NCBI GenBank assembly: GCA_973895155.1
Contig: OZ316897.1
Span: forward strand, 22,692,001 to 22,756,000
Source of the DNA: Marsupella aquatica
Lineage: Eukaryota; Marchantiophyta
Reading direction: 5' to 3'
DNA length: 64,000 nucleotides
Shown here in pieces: positions 48,353 to 60,625 of the stretch (position 1 is its first letter; every line of letters starts with the position of its first letter). Made by a program: the position numbers and the translations under genes. Under the pieces are notes generated by a model. That model did no database searches. It had not been told where the DNA came from and worked only from the letters and a program-made list of their open reading frames with translations.

Positions 48353-48575
48353 ATCAGATAGGGACCCAAACCAGGAGGGAGTATTAAACCAGAACCCAAA
48401 GTGGGCAACCAGGGTAACCGTTGAGGAGATAATCAATACTCCCACCACTACACCCCACTCACACATACACACATACCCTCCACACTCCTTATATGTTGAG
48501 GGAGGATTGAACCTGGGACCTCTATGTTCTAGGACCTCTATGTTCTAGGCTCATCCTCTGACAAAGCCAGTTGGT
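48301..48575 (-). mobile_element. tRNA-derived SINE
   Basis: Read on the minus strand from about 48575, the element begins with a tRNA-like head. A box A-like TGGCTTTGTCAGAGGAT comes first, then GAGCCTAGAACATAGAGGTCC and a box B, GGTTCAATCC. A 16-bp duplication (TAGAACATAGAGGTCC) lies between the boxes. The body follows with a GT-rich segment and GATTATCTCCTCA, then TTGCCCACTTTGGGTTC, and it ends in the unit that forms the neighbouring array. The family name is unknown to me. Confidence 0.55.
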
Positions 48576-51500
48576 TAATTAAAATCATTTTTGTAAAGTA
48601 CCCAATCAAGCTTTGAGCATGTGTGGTTATGGGATTGCTAGGGGTTTATTCATTGTGGAAGTTGCTAGGGGTTTATTCATTGTGGAAGTTGTGCGTTGAG
48701 ATAACTAATTGCCTTCTTGTGCCTTGAGATAACAAATTGCCTAAACTTAAGTTAAAGTGATGGGGCCCTGAAAATGGCCCCAGAATGTATTGTCAAATGT
48801 ATTGTAGAGAATGGCCTAGACTGTATTCTAAACCAAATTGTATACTATATTGTTTAGCCTATTGTGACCACATACCGGTTTGGTCAGTTGGTCAGTGCCT
48901 TGGTGGTAAGAAAGTTAATTATCTGAGCAACTTCTTGGAGTTATGGGCTTATGGCTACAGTCCTGTCGGGTGTTCAGTCACAGTCTGTGGGTTTTCACTT
49001 TTCAGGCACTAATAAGCAGTGGGTGGAGTAGCTACGTTTGACATAATTAATTTGACAGAAACTAGCAGTTGTACAGTTTGGACAAGATTGGATAGCAGTA
49101 ACGTTAACTTCTCGTATAGGTTACGTTCCGGCGGGGACTAGCAGGGAAGGGACGACGTCCTGTCCAACGATGCATGTGTGAACAGAATTATTCAAGGAGT
49201 TCTGCTCAGAACTACAAACTTGAATTGTTAATGTAACGCTACTGCGACTACCAACTTATAATCGGATATTGAGCTTGCATCAAAAGTGTTCGATAGGCCG
49301 TAACGAGCCTACATCCACATAATTCTTTTGACATGGACCGTGGGTTTCGTTTGATCTGTTTTCTTTTTTTTCACTTTTTGCATGGCATTTTATTCCAGGT
49401 TTTTTCATCATCCGTTTCGTGATGGAGAGGTTCATTTATGGATGTATACTGCTCGTAGGTGTGTTCTTCTATCGTCGGAGAAGATTCAGGCTTCATTAAT
49501 CATGAGGGTGGCCCTGATCGGCTACAGCTTAGGTGAAATGCCCCGGGTAAAGCGACGTTGTGCGCGAGGTTAAATCCTATCTCGACATGTTAGTTTCTGC
49601 ACATATAGGTGGTGACTTCTTTTGGTGTTATGATTTCAGCTCTAGTTGGTTCAAAAGCCTTTTCAATGAAATGCTCTATTGCAACTCCCTGAGCACTGAG
49701 AAGTCCAAGAAGCAAGTCCAGGAAATCGAGTCATTAAATCGTACATCGAGGAACCGAACTACATTATTTAGGCACCTACGTACATCCGGGCCTACGTCGA
49801 GACACCGACAGAGACATCGAAACACCTACATCCAGGCACCGACATCGAGACACCTGCATTTACCTTAGGCCAATAGAGTCATCGAGACACCTCCAATAGA
49901 ACATTTGCTTAGGCCATCGAGTCATCCAGAAACTTCTCAGTCAAATCCAATCATGCAATATGATGGTCCCGATGTTGGTTGCAAGTTCGGTAAACAAGTA
50001 AATCTCTCACGAAAAGTTCGGCCACCATTTCTTACAGTAACACAAACATATATATGTCCATCATAACAAATTCTTAGCATACTAGCTTGAGAACCTGATT
50101 CGCCCACCTGTTAGGGTTATTTGAGCAGCCATGCAGATGTTCCTGTTGTTCGCGATAAGGGCGTAGGGTTCGCTGAGAATACCGAAAATCTCAACTGGAT
50201 GAATCGAAATTTCAAGCGCCGCGATTCCCTGAGATTAAAAGTGTCCTTTCACCACGACAGTCTCGAGAACCCGAGAAATTGCGGGCGAACGCTCAGGCGA
50301 ACATTAGTGACAGGAATTCTGAGATTTTCACCTCCACATCAGAGGCGAATACCCGCTGGCCAGGACTCTACGGCTGCTCCCCAAAAAATGCTTCCTCCGA
50401 TCTGGTTTTCACTGGTCGATCATGTTAGACTGTCACAAGAATTGAACGTACTTTCGTGTGACAAGTTTGTTGAAAAAATCCAATGATGTCCATGTACGCA
50501 GCTACCAAGTGCTAGACACCACTCTGTGTACGATCTTTAGTCCAGCTCCACTGCCCGGATTCTTAGGGAGCGGTCCTCCTTGTGCATATGTTTACGTTGT
50601 GCTCCACTCCTTCAGCTACGGTTGCTTTTTTTGTGGCCACAGTTTTGTACCTTAGTCTTTGTCTCTTGCCTGCGTTACCTTTAGGCACATGTATTTAGAT
50701 GGGCTCCCCGGCTGGGCACCTCCTTTCATTCTTCATATGGATCAAAAAATATCCGGACCTCAAAGTTTATAAAGTTTACAACTCGCACGAGATTCTAACA
50801 GAAGATGAGAGGATTCATATATATCTTCAACCATTTCAAACTCTTCCTATGTATTAGAAGCGCAGCTGTACGAGGACACTAAATCGGATTCTCTTGCCAA
50901 AACATAAGGGAGGTGGAGGGTACGTGTGTGTGTGGGGGTGGGGTGTAGTGGTGGGAGTATTGATTATCTCCTCAGCCCTGGTTGCCCACTTTGGGTTCTG
51001 GTTTAATCCTCTCTCCCTCCTGGTCTGGGTCCTGTCTGATCCCTGGGTATTGTCCCCTTGTGGCTGCCCTACATAGAAATGCATAGCAGGACATCTATCC
51101 TCTGTTGGATGGGCCTGCTTTCGGTTTTCAAGGCAAAAAGAACATCGATGCAGGCGTTAGTCCACACCTTAGTTAGCAAGGTTGCAACTTGGGGCCTCCC
51201 GAATGGAGTACTAGGTACAGTAGTCCTTTGTGCTTCTTTCCAAACTCCCGGAACAGAAATCCAGAAGATCTGCTTCCGTACGTGCTCCAGTGCTGATCTC
51301 GGACCTTGAAGGACTCGTTTTATCACTCCATCCATGATAATTATGATTGCATGGCCATTATTTCGCTTTCCCTGGTGGGACCGTGTTCTATGATAAACTT
51401 CTGTACACATTGCGTTGGTTCACAGAAAGAGCAGTCCACGAGTCCACTGGCCATTCCCAAATTATTTATCCGAAATCTATAGACGGTCCTCCGTGTTGAC

Positions 51501-53143
51501 CTGTATGGACGAGGTCGGGGACCACCGAATCGCTCGTAGCCCACGTCACCGAGTTCCCTAGCTTAGACGTTACGATCGCGGGCGCATCATTCGCTAACTG
51601 TAGACTGCCTAGGTGTGCAACCGAATCACGAATTTGGTCTCTTTTGCGCCAATTTAAGAAATGGAGTTGTTGAAAAAATAGTAAAATTCCATTCTCGTAC
51701 GAACATGAGGATCAGCACAATCATTAGCTTTAACTGCCTCGCTGCTTTTGGAATCGGTTTTGAAATATTCCCTCGGACGAATGATGGATCTCGTAAGGGG
51801 TCGACATGCACTCAATCAGGTCTAGAGGTTCCAAGGTCAGAATTTGAGCGCTTGCGTCAGATAAAGGTCTTATCTGTATTCAGCTTGCAATGGAACCCGT
51901 CGCAGGCGCTTTCCAACAAGCATACTGAATCGAGAACTGTATATCGAGAGGTAGACATTGTACACACTCTCCCTGTGATAGCAGAAATTGCAAAGTTCAA
52001 AACGAATTATCGCATGATTCTAACAAGCTCGTTCATCAAAGACCGGACAGATTAGTTTCAAAACACCTACCGATGGAACAGAGCATGGAACTCTGTATGT
52101 AGTACCGGATGAGACCTTAATGCAGATGTTCTCCTGTCATAGAAATTATCTAAAACTTTGGATCAGGATTTCATTCTTCTGAATCAAATTGTCAATAGTG
52201 TAAAAGGTAGAAGAAGGCCGGCTGCAAGGGCAGGTTTCGATCAGGACCTCGCGACCGATTTAAATCTAATTGGAGGCTAGTGAGCGTCACGTTTATCAGT
52301 GGGGGCAGCTGCATAGCCTTCACATTTCCATTGCGATAAGGATAGTCGTCTCATGCTATCTTTAGGCTTCGCCAAACATTTCGGAACCCGTGGCGCAGAA
52401 TCGTCCCAAAGCATGCATCAGCTGGCGGTATCCCCAGATACTTGCGTCTAGTATCCAAAATCAAGCGTTACTTGTTTTATTTTGTGAATCACTTTTAGTT
52501 GCAAACGAATACCTTTTTGACAGCAAAGATGAGCTACGATTCCTTCGGTCCTCTTGTCTGCTCTTTTTGAGCGAGTTCTGCCATCGTCCGTAAATCTGAC
52601 ACCAAAGAAGCATTTAAATCGTCTGTAAAACTGACAGCAAAGAAGGTCTATTCCTTCCTCTTGTGTCGACTTTCAGACCACAGTTATGCATACGGTGTGT
52701 GCATACCAATCCTAGAAAAAGCACCTCACCTTCATTGCTCGTGGGAAGCTAGATGGTCGAATGAACAGGCCCCAACGTCAGTCATGCGTGACGAACGCCT
52801 TACAAAAGCTCAGAGACGTGGCAGTTGCGATCAATTGAAAAACACAACTAAATTGAAAGTACGGGCGAGACTCGCTGAGAAAGGCTGCATGTCCTCTAAC
52901 GCCGTTCAGTATCAGCCTTTCAGATAAGCAGGTTCTGCAGTGTTATAAATGCTGATATCGGAGGGAAATTGTACTGTGAATTCCCTTCCAGTCGACGTTG
53001 TTGGCTATGGCATGGCCCGGTCGACTTGAGCTCGAGTTAATTGGAGAGCAAGGCAGGCAGGGCATGGGCAGGGGAGCAATCTGATCGAGAGCTTCACTCG
53101 GAGAATTGCACTGGGACGCTAAGTGATTTCGTCGGGACATTCT
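48576..53143. other. Intergenic stretch between SINE copies and the transporter
   Basis: I see no convincing gene. There is a short tandem duplication, GGGGTTTATTCATTGTGGAAG, near 48645-48690. Loosely repeated ATCGAGACACC words occur at 49740-49900. Some open frames of about 120-145 codons (50121-50486, 51615-52055) have no recognisable domain. Confidence 0.4.
50895..51081 (+). mobile_element. Inverted relative of the SINE at 48.3-48.5 kb, head missing
   Basis: About 185 bases here match the body of the minus-strand SINE when reverse-complemented. They include TGGTGGGAGTATTGATTATC, TTGCCCACTTTGGGTTCTGG and CCTTGTGGCTGCCCTACATA. The tRNA-like head is not present, so this copy is 5'-truncated. 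The two copies enclose about 2.4 kb in inverted orientation. Confidence 0.75.
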
Positions 53144-56100
53144 ATGGCAGAACCCAGAAAACCGCCGCAGCCAGGGAGCCAGGCTGAGCCGCCGCGGTCA
53201 CAATCAACAATTCTCGAGAACCCTCTCGCATACAAGAGCGACCAGGAAATTCTCGCTGACGTGCAGCAGTTCTGCAAAGAGAACGAAGGGCTGAGTGGTC
53301 ATGTTGACTTGTTCAAGCGGGCCGCACTGCTAGCAGCAAATCCGAAGGCCTTTGAGGAGCGCAATGACATCAGCGAGGAGGACAGAATCATCCTTCGCGA
53401 GGAGATCACGCACAAATGGAGACAGCCGTGGTCGCTGTATTACATTTCGGCGATGTCGTCTCTTGCAGCTGTGGTGCAGGGAATGGATGAGTCTGTCGTC
53501 AACGGGGCGCAGGTTTTCTATTATGCGGCGTTCGGAATTAACAAAGATTCCGATACCATCATCCAGGGTTTGGTCAACTCGGCGCCATACTTGTGCTGCT
53601 TCGTTCTGGCCTGTTGGCTAACGGCTCCCATGAACAGACATTTCGGTCGTCGTGGCACGATCTGGATCTCGTGCCTTGTTGCGGGTAATGCCTGGCTGCC
53701 ATTATATCGCAATGAGTCCTCTAGCTACGTACAGTACATGATTACAAATCCTGAGTCACAAATTCATAGCCTATTGATTACAGGGCGCAATTGGCATCGG
53801 CTCAGTCTCTTTTAAAGTCACTGAGCTGATCTTCTCAGGGTGATGACATTAAATCATGTAATCTTCAAGTATAGACCTGGTTTTAATTGATAGTAAGTTG
53901 TCTATTTAATTAATGCCGGGTGAGATGCCGGGTGAATATTGATGAATAGCTTAACGAAAGTAGTTCTGCAGACATGGACGTACAATGAATACGTTCGGAG
54001 TCGATGCAAACCAACTTCTGGATCAATAGCCTCGTTAGAAACCCAGTTCTTGCGTTCGTTAACCCTTAAAGATTTCTCTTATCTATGTACCTGACCAGTC
54101 GCATATTTACTTGATTAATGATCTCTTTAAAGTCAGTAGAGTTAAGAATGTTGCTCGTACTAAATGGGTCAATTCTAATTCGTCAAGATTTTGGAAGATT
54201 TAGGTAATTGATATCGTCCTCGATTTCGTCAAATCTTTCAAGATAAGTTCATTCCCACGGGTGATTACTGAGGAGAAGGTACTTGAAGTCAGGCAAGTTC
54301 TAGTTAGATGATCAATGAAATTGAAAGTGTCAAATGTACTCATAACTGATCTTGTGCTGAATATATTTTATAGGGCTTGCTTCCATTTGGGAAGCGTTCA
54401 CTTACTCCTGGCCACAACTATTCATAGCTCGATTTGTTCTCGGGATCGGTATCGGACCAAAGTCCTCTACCGCACCCATCTACACTGCCGAATGCTCACC
54501 TGCGCCAATCCGTGGCGCGCTTGTTATGATGTGGCAAATGTGGACCGCTTTCGGAATCATGCTCGGATACGTCGTCGGTGTCATCTTTGCCCCACCGAGA
54601 GTGCCGACCGATGTTGCCTGGAGGCTAATGCTCGGGAGCACGGTGGTGGCCCCGATCATTGTTTGCTCCATGATCTACATCGGCCCTGAATCGCCTCGCT
54701 GGTATGTAAAGAAGGACCGGTACCACGATGCCTTGAAGGCGATGTGCCGTCTTCGTCGTAGCGAGCTCCAGGCCGCTCGTGATCTCTACTATATGCGTGC
54801 TGTCCTCCAGGCCGAACACGAGCTCACGAAGGGCAGGAACCTGCTGAAGGAGCTGGTTATGGTGCCACGAAATCGACGTGCAATGGTCGGGTCGGGTCTG
54901 GTCATGTTTATGCAGCAGTTCTGTGGAGTCAACGTTATTGCTTACTACTCCTCCACCATTTTCATCAACGCCGGCTTCGGAATAACCAGCGCGCTCTATG
55001 CATCTCTTGGAACAGGTTTGCTATTCTGCCCAGAGCCAATTAAGGTTATGCGTGACTGTGCCTTACAAAACAGAGTCGCGAATGAATCAAAATTACCATC
55101 CAAAGAAGCCGTCAGTTTCAACCTGTTGTCAGTTGTGTGTATGAAAGTTGAGATCCAAACAAGCCTTGAGTCAGTTTGAAATCATTGAATATGTTATCGG
55201 TGGTCACCTATCAGATCTTGGCTGAGAAAGCTTGATGTTTGATGTTCACAGTAATTGGCACCATGTTGAATCAATGATTATGTATCCAAGTTTTGTACTA
55301 GGAAACAGATTTCCTACTTGTATGTGGGGCTGCATTGGAACCTACTTCAAGGTGAGGAAATTTACAGAGGACTACTACTTCTCCCAAGGTCTGGCTGGTC
55401 TATGATCGGAAATTGCTAAAGTTAGTATGTGTATAAGCCCCATGTATAGGTCTCCTCCTTGGAACTGGTTCCCCCGTAAGTTTACTGCAAATTGCAAATG
55501 GATATAGTAATATCTGATCCCTACATTGTAAGTTATGGAAATAGTTGTAGCTTAGGGGTAGGAGTATCTGACTTCTTGGGTTCAAGTACTAATGTGAGGG
55601 TCTTCCTCTAATATTAACCGTAGGGATTTGTTCGGTTTACGTGCACATTTTCCTTTTGCATATTATCATATGAAAATGTCAAATTTTCTTGTGGGACCAA
55701 CCCTAGCCTTATTATAGGTGAGATCCGTTGTTGAAAATAGGTTCACTTCCTTACATTGTCAAACCCGAGGCAATGTTTCTTGAAGCTGAGATTAATGATT
55801 GAACTGAAGTTGAATTTGGGACCAAACTTTTATCACGGGCAAATTCATTGCTGGCATCAGTTAATCCAGACGAACTGAAGGAGTGTCTAAAATCACGGAG
55901 GGTGATTTTTTTCCACAATAATATGTGTCCAATTTTACTCGAAGCTTTGGCGATGATGAGGAATTTAGCAAAACTCTCTTTGTGATACACAGTTGATGTC
56001 GAAGACTGACTCAGCTCTGGAATGTTGGGATTTTTTGTCAGGGATACTTAACTGGTTGTTTGCCATTCCGGCCCTCTACACAATCGACACGTTCGGCCGC

Positions 56101-56670
56101 AGGAAGCTGTTGCTGATAACGTTCCCGCTGATGTCAATGTCTCTGCTCATCACCGGGTTCGCGTTCTTCCTTCCCGCCACAGACGCAACTGGGCACTACA
56201 ACAAGACGAGAATTTCCATCGTCATGCTCGGCATATACCTGTTTGAAGTGTTCTACTCGCCCGGAGAAGGCCCCGTTCCATTCACGTACTCCGCGGAGGC
56301 TTTTCCTCTCTACGTTCGTGAATTGGGCATGTCATACGCAACAGCTGTTTGTTGGGGTTTCAACTTTGTCTTGGCCATCACGTTCCCCAAGTTGTTGGTC
56401 GCATTCAAGCCCCAAGGCGCTTTCGGATACTATGCTGCGTGGTGTCTCATTGGCTGGGTGGCAGTGTTTCTCATTTTGCCCGAGACGAAGTCCCTCACTC
56501 TGGAAGAGCTCGATACGGTGTTTTCTGTCCCTCACAGAAAGCACATGAGGTACCAGCTTTCGGTGCTCAAGTACCATATCAACCGCATTCTCGGCAGGCA
56601 CCCCGAGCCACTGCCGCCTCTCTATGCCATCTCCGAAAAGGTTCTCGATCGAGAGCTAAACACAATGTAG
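53144..56670 (+). CDS. Fungal-type MFS sugar transporter, 603 residues
   Basis: Three exons, 53144-53684, 54374-55015 and 56042-56670, join in phase with introns of 689 and 1026 bp. The protein is a 12-span major facilitator of the sugar porter family, likely moving a hexose or polyol with protons across a membrane. Motifs in order: HFGRRGTI in loop 2-3, PESPRWYVKK after span 6, QQFCGVNVIAYYSS in span 7, DTFGRRK in loop 8-9, YSPGEGPVPFTYSAE in span 10, and PETKSLTLEELD at the C-terminal end. The long N terminus, ENPLAYKS...EILADVQQFC...DLFKRAALLAANPKAFEE...ITHKWRQPWSLY, is the form typical of a fungal transporter clade rather than plant STP or INT transporters. The start is the ATG before AEPRKPP. 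No lesion is seen. Confidence 0.93.
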
Positions 56671-59600
56671 GATGGTGAATCATGCTTTAGTAGTTGTATC
56701 TCTAGCTAGGGTGTCGGCTTATTCTTGTAGTTTATTTTCAACATCAGTCCGTCAAATGTGCCATTCTTGTAATTTATCATTAACATCAGTGTGTCGATCA
56801 TATATCGGAGAGGGAGCAAAATTTGTGTACATTTTGAAAACACTGTCTCGATCAATTGTTTACTTCAGCAGACAGTGCTTGTAGTTTATTCTCTTTCTGG
56901 CTTCTCACCGTTGTCTTACATATACTTGGCAAGCTCTCCGCAAGCTCTCTTGCCTGCTTGCATGTGATATGGGTAGCTTCTTTTGGTGGACTATAAATTA
57001 AACCAACAGAAGTCAGTCCCATGAAGTAGTTTGCTGAGTGTATCAGAGGGTGGTGGTAGAAATAGCTTAAATTGTATGCAGGAGGTTACACATAATTGAA
57101 TTCCGGCCGCATAAGCCTGTAGAAAAGCTAGGCCACCGGCATACCCAGCCAGAGCAAGCTTTTGCGAGGTTTGCATCCATGCTTGCCTCCATGGGTACAC
57201 AACATCATCACTTATCTCTAAAAATTTAGAATCTCAGTTGAGGAGTTGAGATAGTACCTTTGCACCTCTGTGCATCTCAACTGGATAATTGAGGTTGACT
57301 CAATCTCAACTGACCTCGCCGAGATGGACATACGGACCCAAAAAACCCAAAAATTTGAAATGAAAAAAAAAAATGAAAAAAAAAAATGGAATTTTTTTCT
57401 CCCATCTCGGCTGGCCCTGTACAGTACGGACTTTTCTCGCGCTGCAGCTTGGCGGCCTCTCTAAGATGAGGTGACAGTTGATATCAGATTGATTGATGAA
57501 AGTGAATGATAATTGATGAGATTATTTATCTCTGACTTTGAACATCGATAATTAGTGGGCCTTCACAAGAACTCCGGGGCACCAGTTCTTTTTTGTTCTA
57601 TGTGTGAGATGTAAGTGCAGCCATTCAAATGTGGGAACACTTAAAATCAAGACCTATCTTAGTCATATGTCACTTCCCTTCTTCTTGTCTGCACATTTAT
57701 GCCTTTAGTCAGTGTGTTTCCAGTTCATTGCTTCCCTAGTTCCCTCTGTTTTTTGGTCTCCACCACCACTTTCAATTATGCTTGAGAAGTTATTCAAAGT
57801 GGCTTTTCATTGCAAACTACAAATAAACCTCACTTTCAATTATACTTGAGAAGTTATTGTCTAGAGTCTTCACTCTAGAGAGCAAGCTTTCAAAGTAACT
57901 TGATTGCTAATTATAAATAAACCCTCTTTTTTTGTCTCCACCCTCACTTCTTGAGAGTAGCCTGTCAAAGTAGCAAAGTAGCTTTCTATTGCGAATTATA
58001 ATTAAAGTAGCCGCTGTTAGTGGATATCAATCTAAACAACACAAAGAACTTGACAACTAAACTAATTGTCCAGCTCAATGACAATCACTACATTGAGTAT
58101 AAAGTCAACTTGATCCTATGGAGCGACTAAGTAAACTCATTGCCTTGCTCAACCACAACCAATACATTCATTACACTGACTGTAATTTCAAGTCGATCTT
58201 AATATGGACTGAAGTCTGATGAACTAGTTACCACAGCATCTCGTAGCATCTCGTAGCCAGTCTTGCCTTGCTGCCTGGCCATATTATAAATAGAGTAGAC
58301 TGGTATGCTATTCGATGATGACTTTTCTCAGCATTTGTTTCTCCTTGAATGGACAATTTCTCTACAAGATCAAAAAGCTAGAATGTTAGAGCATCTCCAA
58401 GTGCCTACTCTATTTCGTTACCCTATACATTAAATCCAGCAGGAAGGAGTTGCCTTTTTTTAGTGTATTGTATATAGCAAAATACAGTGTAAAGAGTTAC
58501 TTTGTTTAACCATATTGTATATACTTTGCTAGGATATGCCAAAATGCAAGCCCATTAGTTAGTATGATTTTTATTAAGTCCTCACATAGACACCGTTGGA
58601 TACTAATCATTAGATCTTGGACAGCCTACAACTGAAATTTGTATGCACTGACTCTACAATTTGCTCAAATACAATTATACCACTAACCAAAAAAACTCAT
58701 TAATAAGCTCACAATTTAAGACCCTTCCAATAACCCATTGGGATTGCCTTGGTTGCACAACCTTATTGGGTTTGGTCAACATGCAGTTATAGTAGACTGG
58801 CAACCCACTCACTGTTGACGATGCTCTTAATACCAGGGCAGTCTATCAAATGAGACAATGACATAAGTCCTACTGGAGCTAACCAGAGCCAGACCCATGT
58901 AGATCAGATTGACTAGGGTGATAAAGTGAGCATAGAGAAAGGAGGAGTCCTGGCTACTCTACTTTCATTGACCATTCATTAGATCTGACTAACATTAACC
59001 CAGGTCAGAGAACTTTGTTGGGGATCCAAGCATGGACATGATTGTGCACAAATGTGCTCCTTTAGCAAGTGTTTTTTGTTGGTTGATAGTAAAGGAGGTG
59101 TTTGGGACATATCAAACCTAAGGTCATCCAAGTATATAAAATGCTTCATATGATTCATAATGTATCCTAAAAGCCATTTCGGTAACAATAACACAGACTG
59201 AGTGCCCACTTCATTGTAAGTGGATTTGTATTTCCATAGGCTGTATGCAGGGTACTTCAGGCCTGCCCACGAGCATTTGTTGACCTCCTCATAGAGGTCA
59301 ACTAGAGTAACTCCATTTGATCTATTAATGTTCCATTGACCATTTCAACCAAACAGGAGCCAAGAAGGTGGGTTGCAAATATACAAAGGATAATAAGAGT
59401 TTGCATTTTATACAGGGAATAAAGTTTGACTTACACAGAATCCACTATTAATTTAGTTGGTGTTGCTCAAAATCTGACACCTCAAATTTGACCAGGCAAG
59501 GTGCAAGGGTCAATATTTGTTTGACATGGAAGAAAAGAAACCAGTCGTGCATCACCGTCCCTAAGGGAAGACTCCTGGATTTGTCATTATTTTGCATCAC

Positions 59601-60144
59601 CTGTCCAAACACACAAATAAAACAGTAATCCATGGAGCATATTATAACATGTTCATCCTGCCTGTAGCAAATGAAGAGGACAGTTATTATATCTATATAA
59701 TATTAATAATATAAATTAAAAAAATATATCGGGGAGAATATATTTCAAGTGCAAAAGTGTTGCTGTTTTTTGTCCTCATGAACCCCACTGAGAAGGGGAA
59801 CAAGAAAGGCCATCAAATAAAATAACACCCCAACAAGAGCAGGGCCAGTACAGTAGTTGTTAATGTCAAGCGACAAAACAAGGGCCAGCTTTATGGCGGA
59901 AAATTAATCCTGCCTCTGAAAGTACTCATTATTTCAACAACTGAATATATTGTGTGAAATTGTGAATATATCCCAATGCCCATCCGACACTGTCTACTTT
60001 CTATAATAAATGCTACTGAGTGAAGGCATTGTCAAGCACTCAAGCATCTGGATATTAAGTGAGATTTTCTATTGGGGGGCTTTGGGTGCTCCTCTGGTGT
60101 CAGTGAAACAAGGAATTGGCTGGCATACCCTCCAGTTTTCACTG
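56671..60144. other. Intergenic stretch with small repeats
   Basis: I see no gene. An imperfect hairpin with CTCAGTTGAGGAGTTGAGAT and ATCTCAACT...AATTGAGG arms lies at 57231-57291. Two A-rich runs follow at about 57362-57386. A copy of the dispersed repeat seen at 22.3 kb is at about 57568-57640. A 63-bp tandem repeat lies at 57771-57990. Confidence 0.4.
57771..57990. repeat. Diverged tandem repeat, about 63-bp period
   Basis: CTTTCAATTATGCTTGAGAAG at 57771 recurs as CTTTCAATTATACTTGAGAAG at 57834, and a more diverged third unit follows with CTTGAGAGTAG and CTTTCTATTGCGAATTATAA. Confidence 0.65.
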
Positions 60145-60625
60145 TCATCTTGTCAGACAAGATGTCTATTTCAAATGATAACTTGTCTGTTCAAAAATGA
60201 CCTATTTATTCAATATTTCTTTATATTTCCCAGCCGGGATCAAAAATTCCCAAACCATCTCCGACCCGGTCCCAAACTCTCCCGACCCCTCCCAGCCCGG
60301 TCGCAAACTCTCCCGGTTAAGCGAGCCGGCCCCCTGTTTGGGGTCGGGGCCGGGGAGAAGGGTGGGGCTTGGGGAAGAAGTGTCGGGGCTCGGGGAGAAT
60401 GGTCGGGGTTGGGGAAGAATTAAGCTGGCCAGGGAGAAGGGTTAAGGAATTTAATCAGCTGGGGAGAAGGGTCGGGGCTTGGGGAGAAGGGTCAGGGCAG
60501 GGCCGGACCGGGGCTGGGGAGAAGGGGTTGGGGAAGGGTCAGGCCGGGCCGTGCCAGGATCGACCGGGGTGACATGTGTCATTTGTCAGACCTCAGAGGC
60601 CCTATTTGTCCGACAAGTCCAAACC
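60145..60625. repeat. GC-rich minisatellite with C-rich and G-rich arms, bracketed by short inverted motifs
   Basis: From about 60232 to 60315 the strand is C-rich (CCCGACCCCTCCCAGCC type). From about 60335 to 60560 it is G-rich, with at least six copies of GGGGAGAAGGGTCGGGG-like units. The arms are roughly complementary and could fold together, and the G-runs can form quadruplexes. The palindromic words CTTGTCAGACAAG (about 60149) and TTTGTCCGACAAG (about 60607) lie at the edges, so the whole may be a small non-autonomous element. GC content is far above the flanks. Confidence 0.7.

Noticed and set aside
50121-50486. Open frame of 121 codons
   Set aside because: No domain, no splice context and a composition like random sequence of this base content.
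51615-52055. Open frame of 146 codons
   Set aside because: It lies alone with no recognisable motif or neighbouring exons. Length alone is not enough at this base composition.
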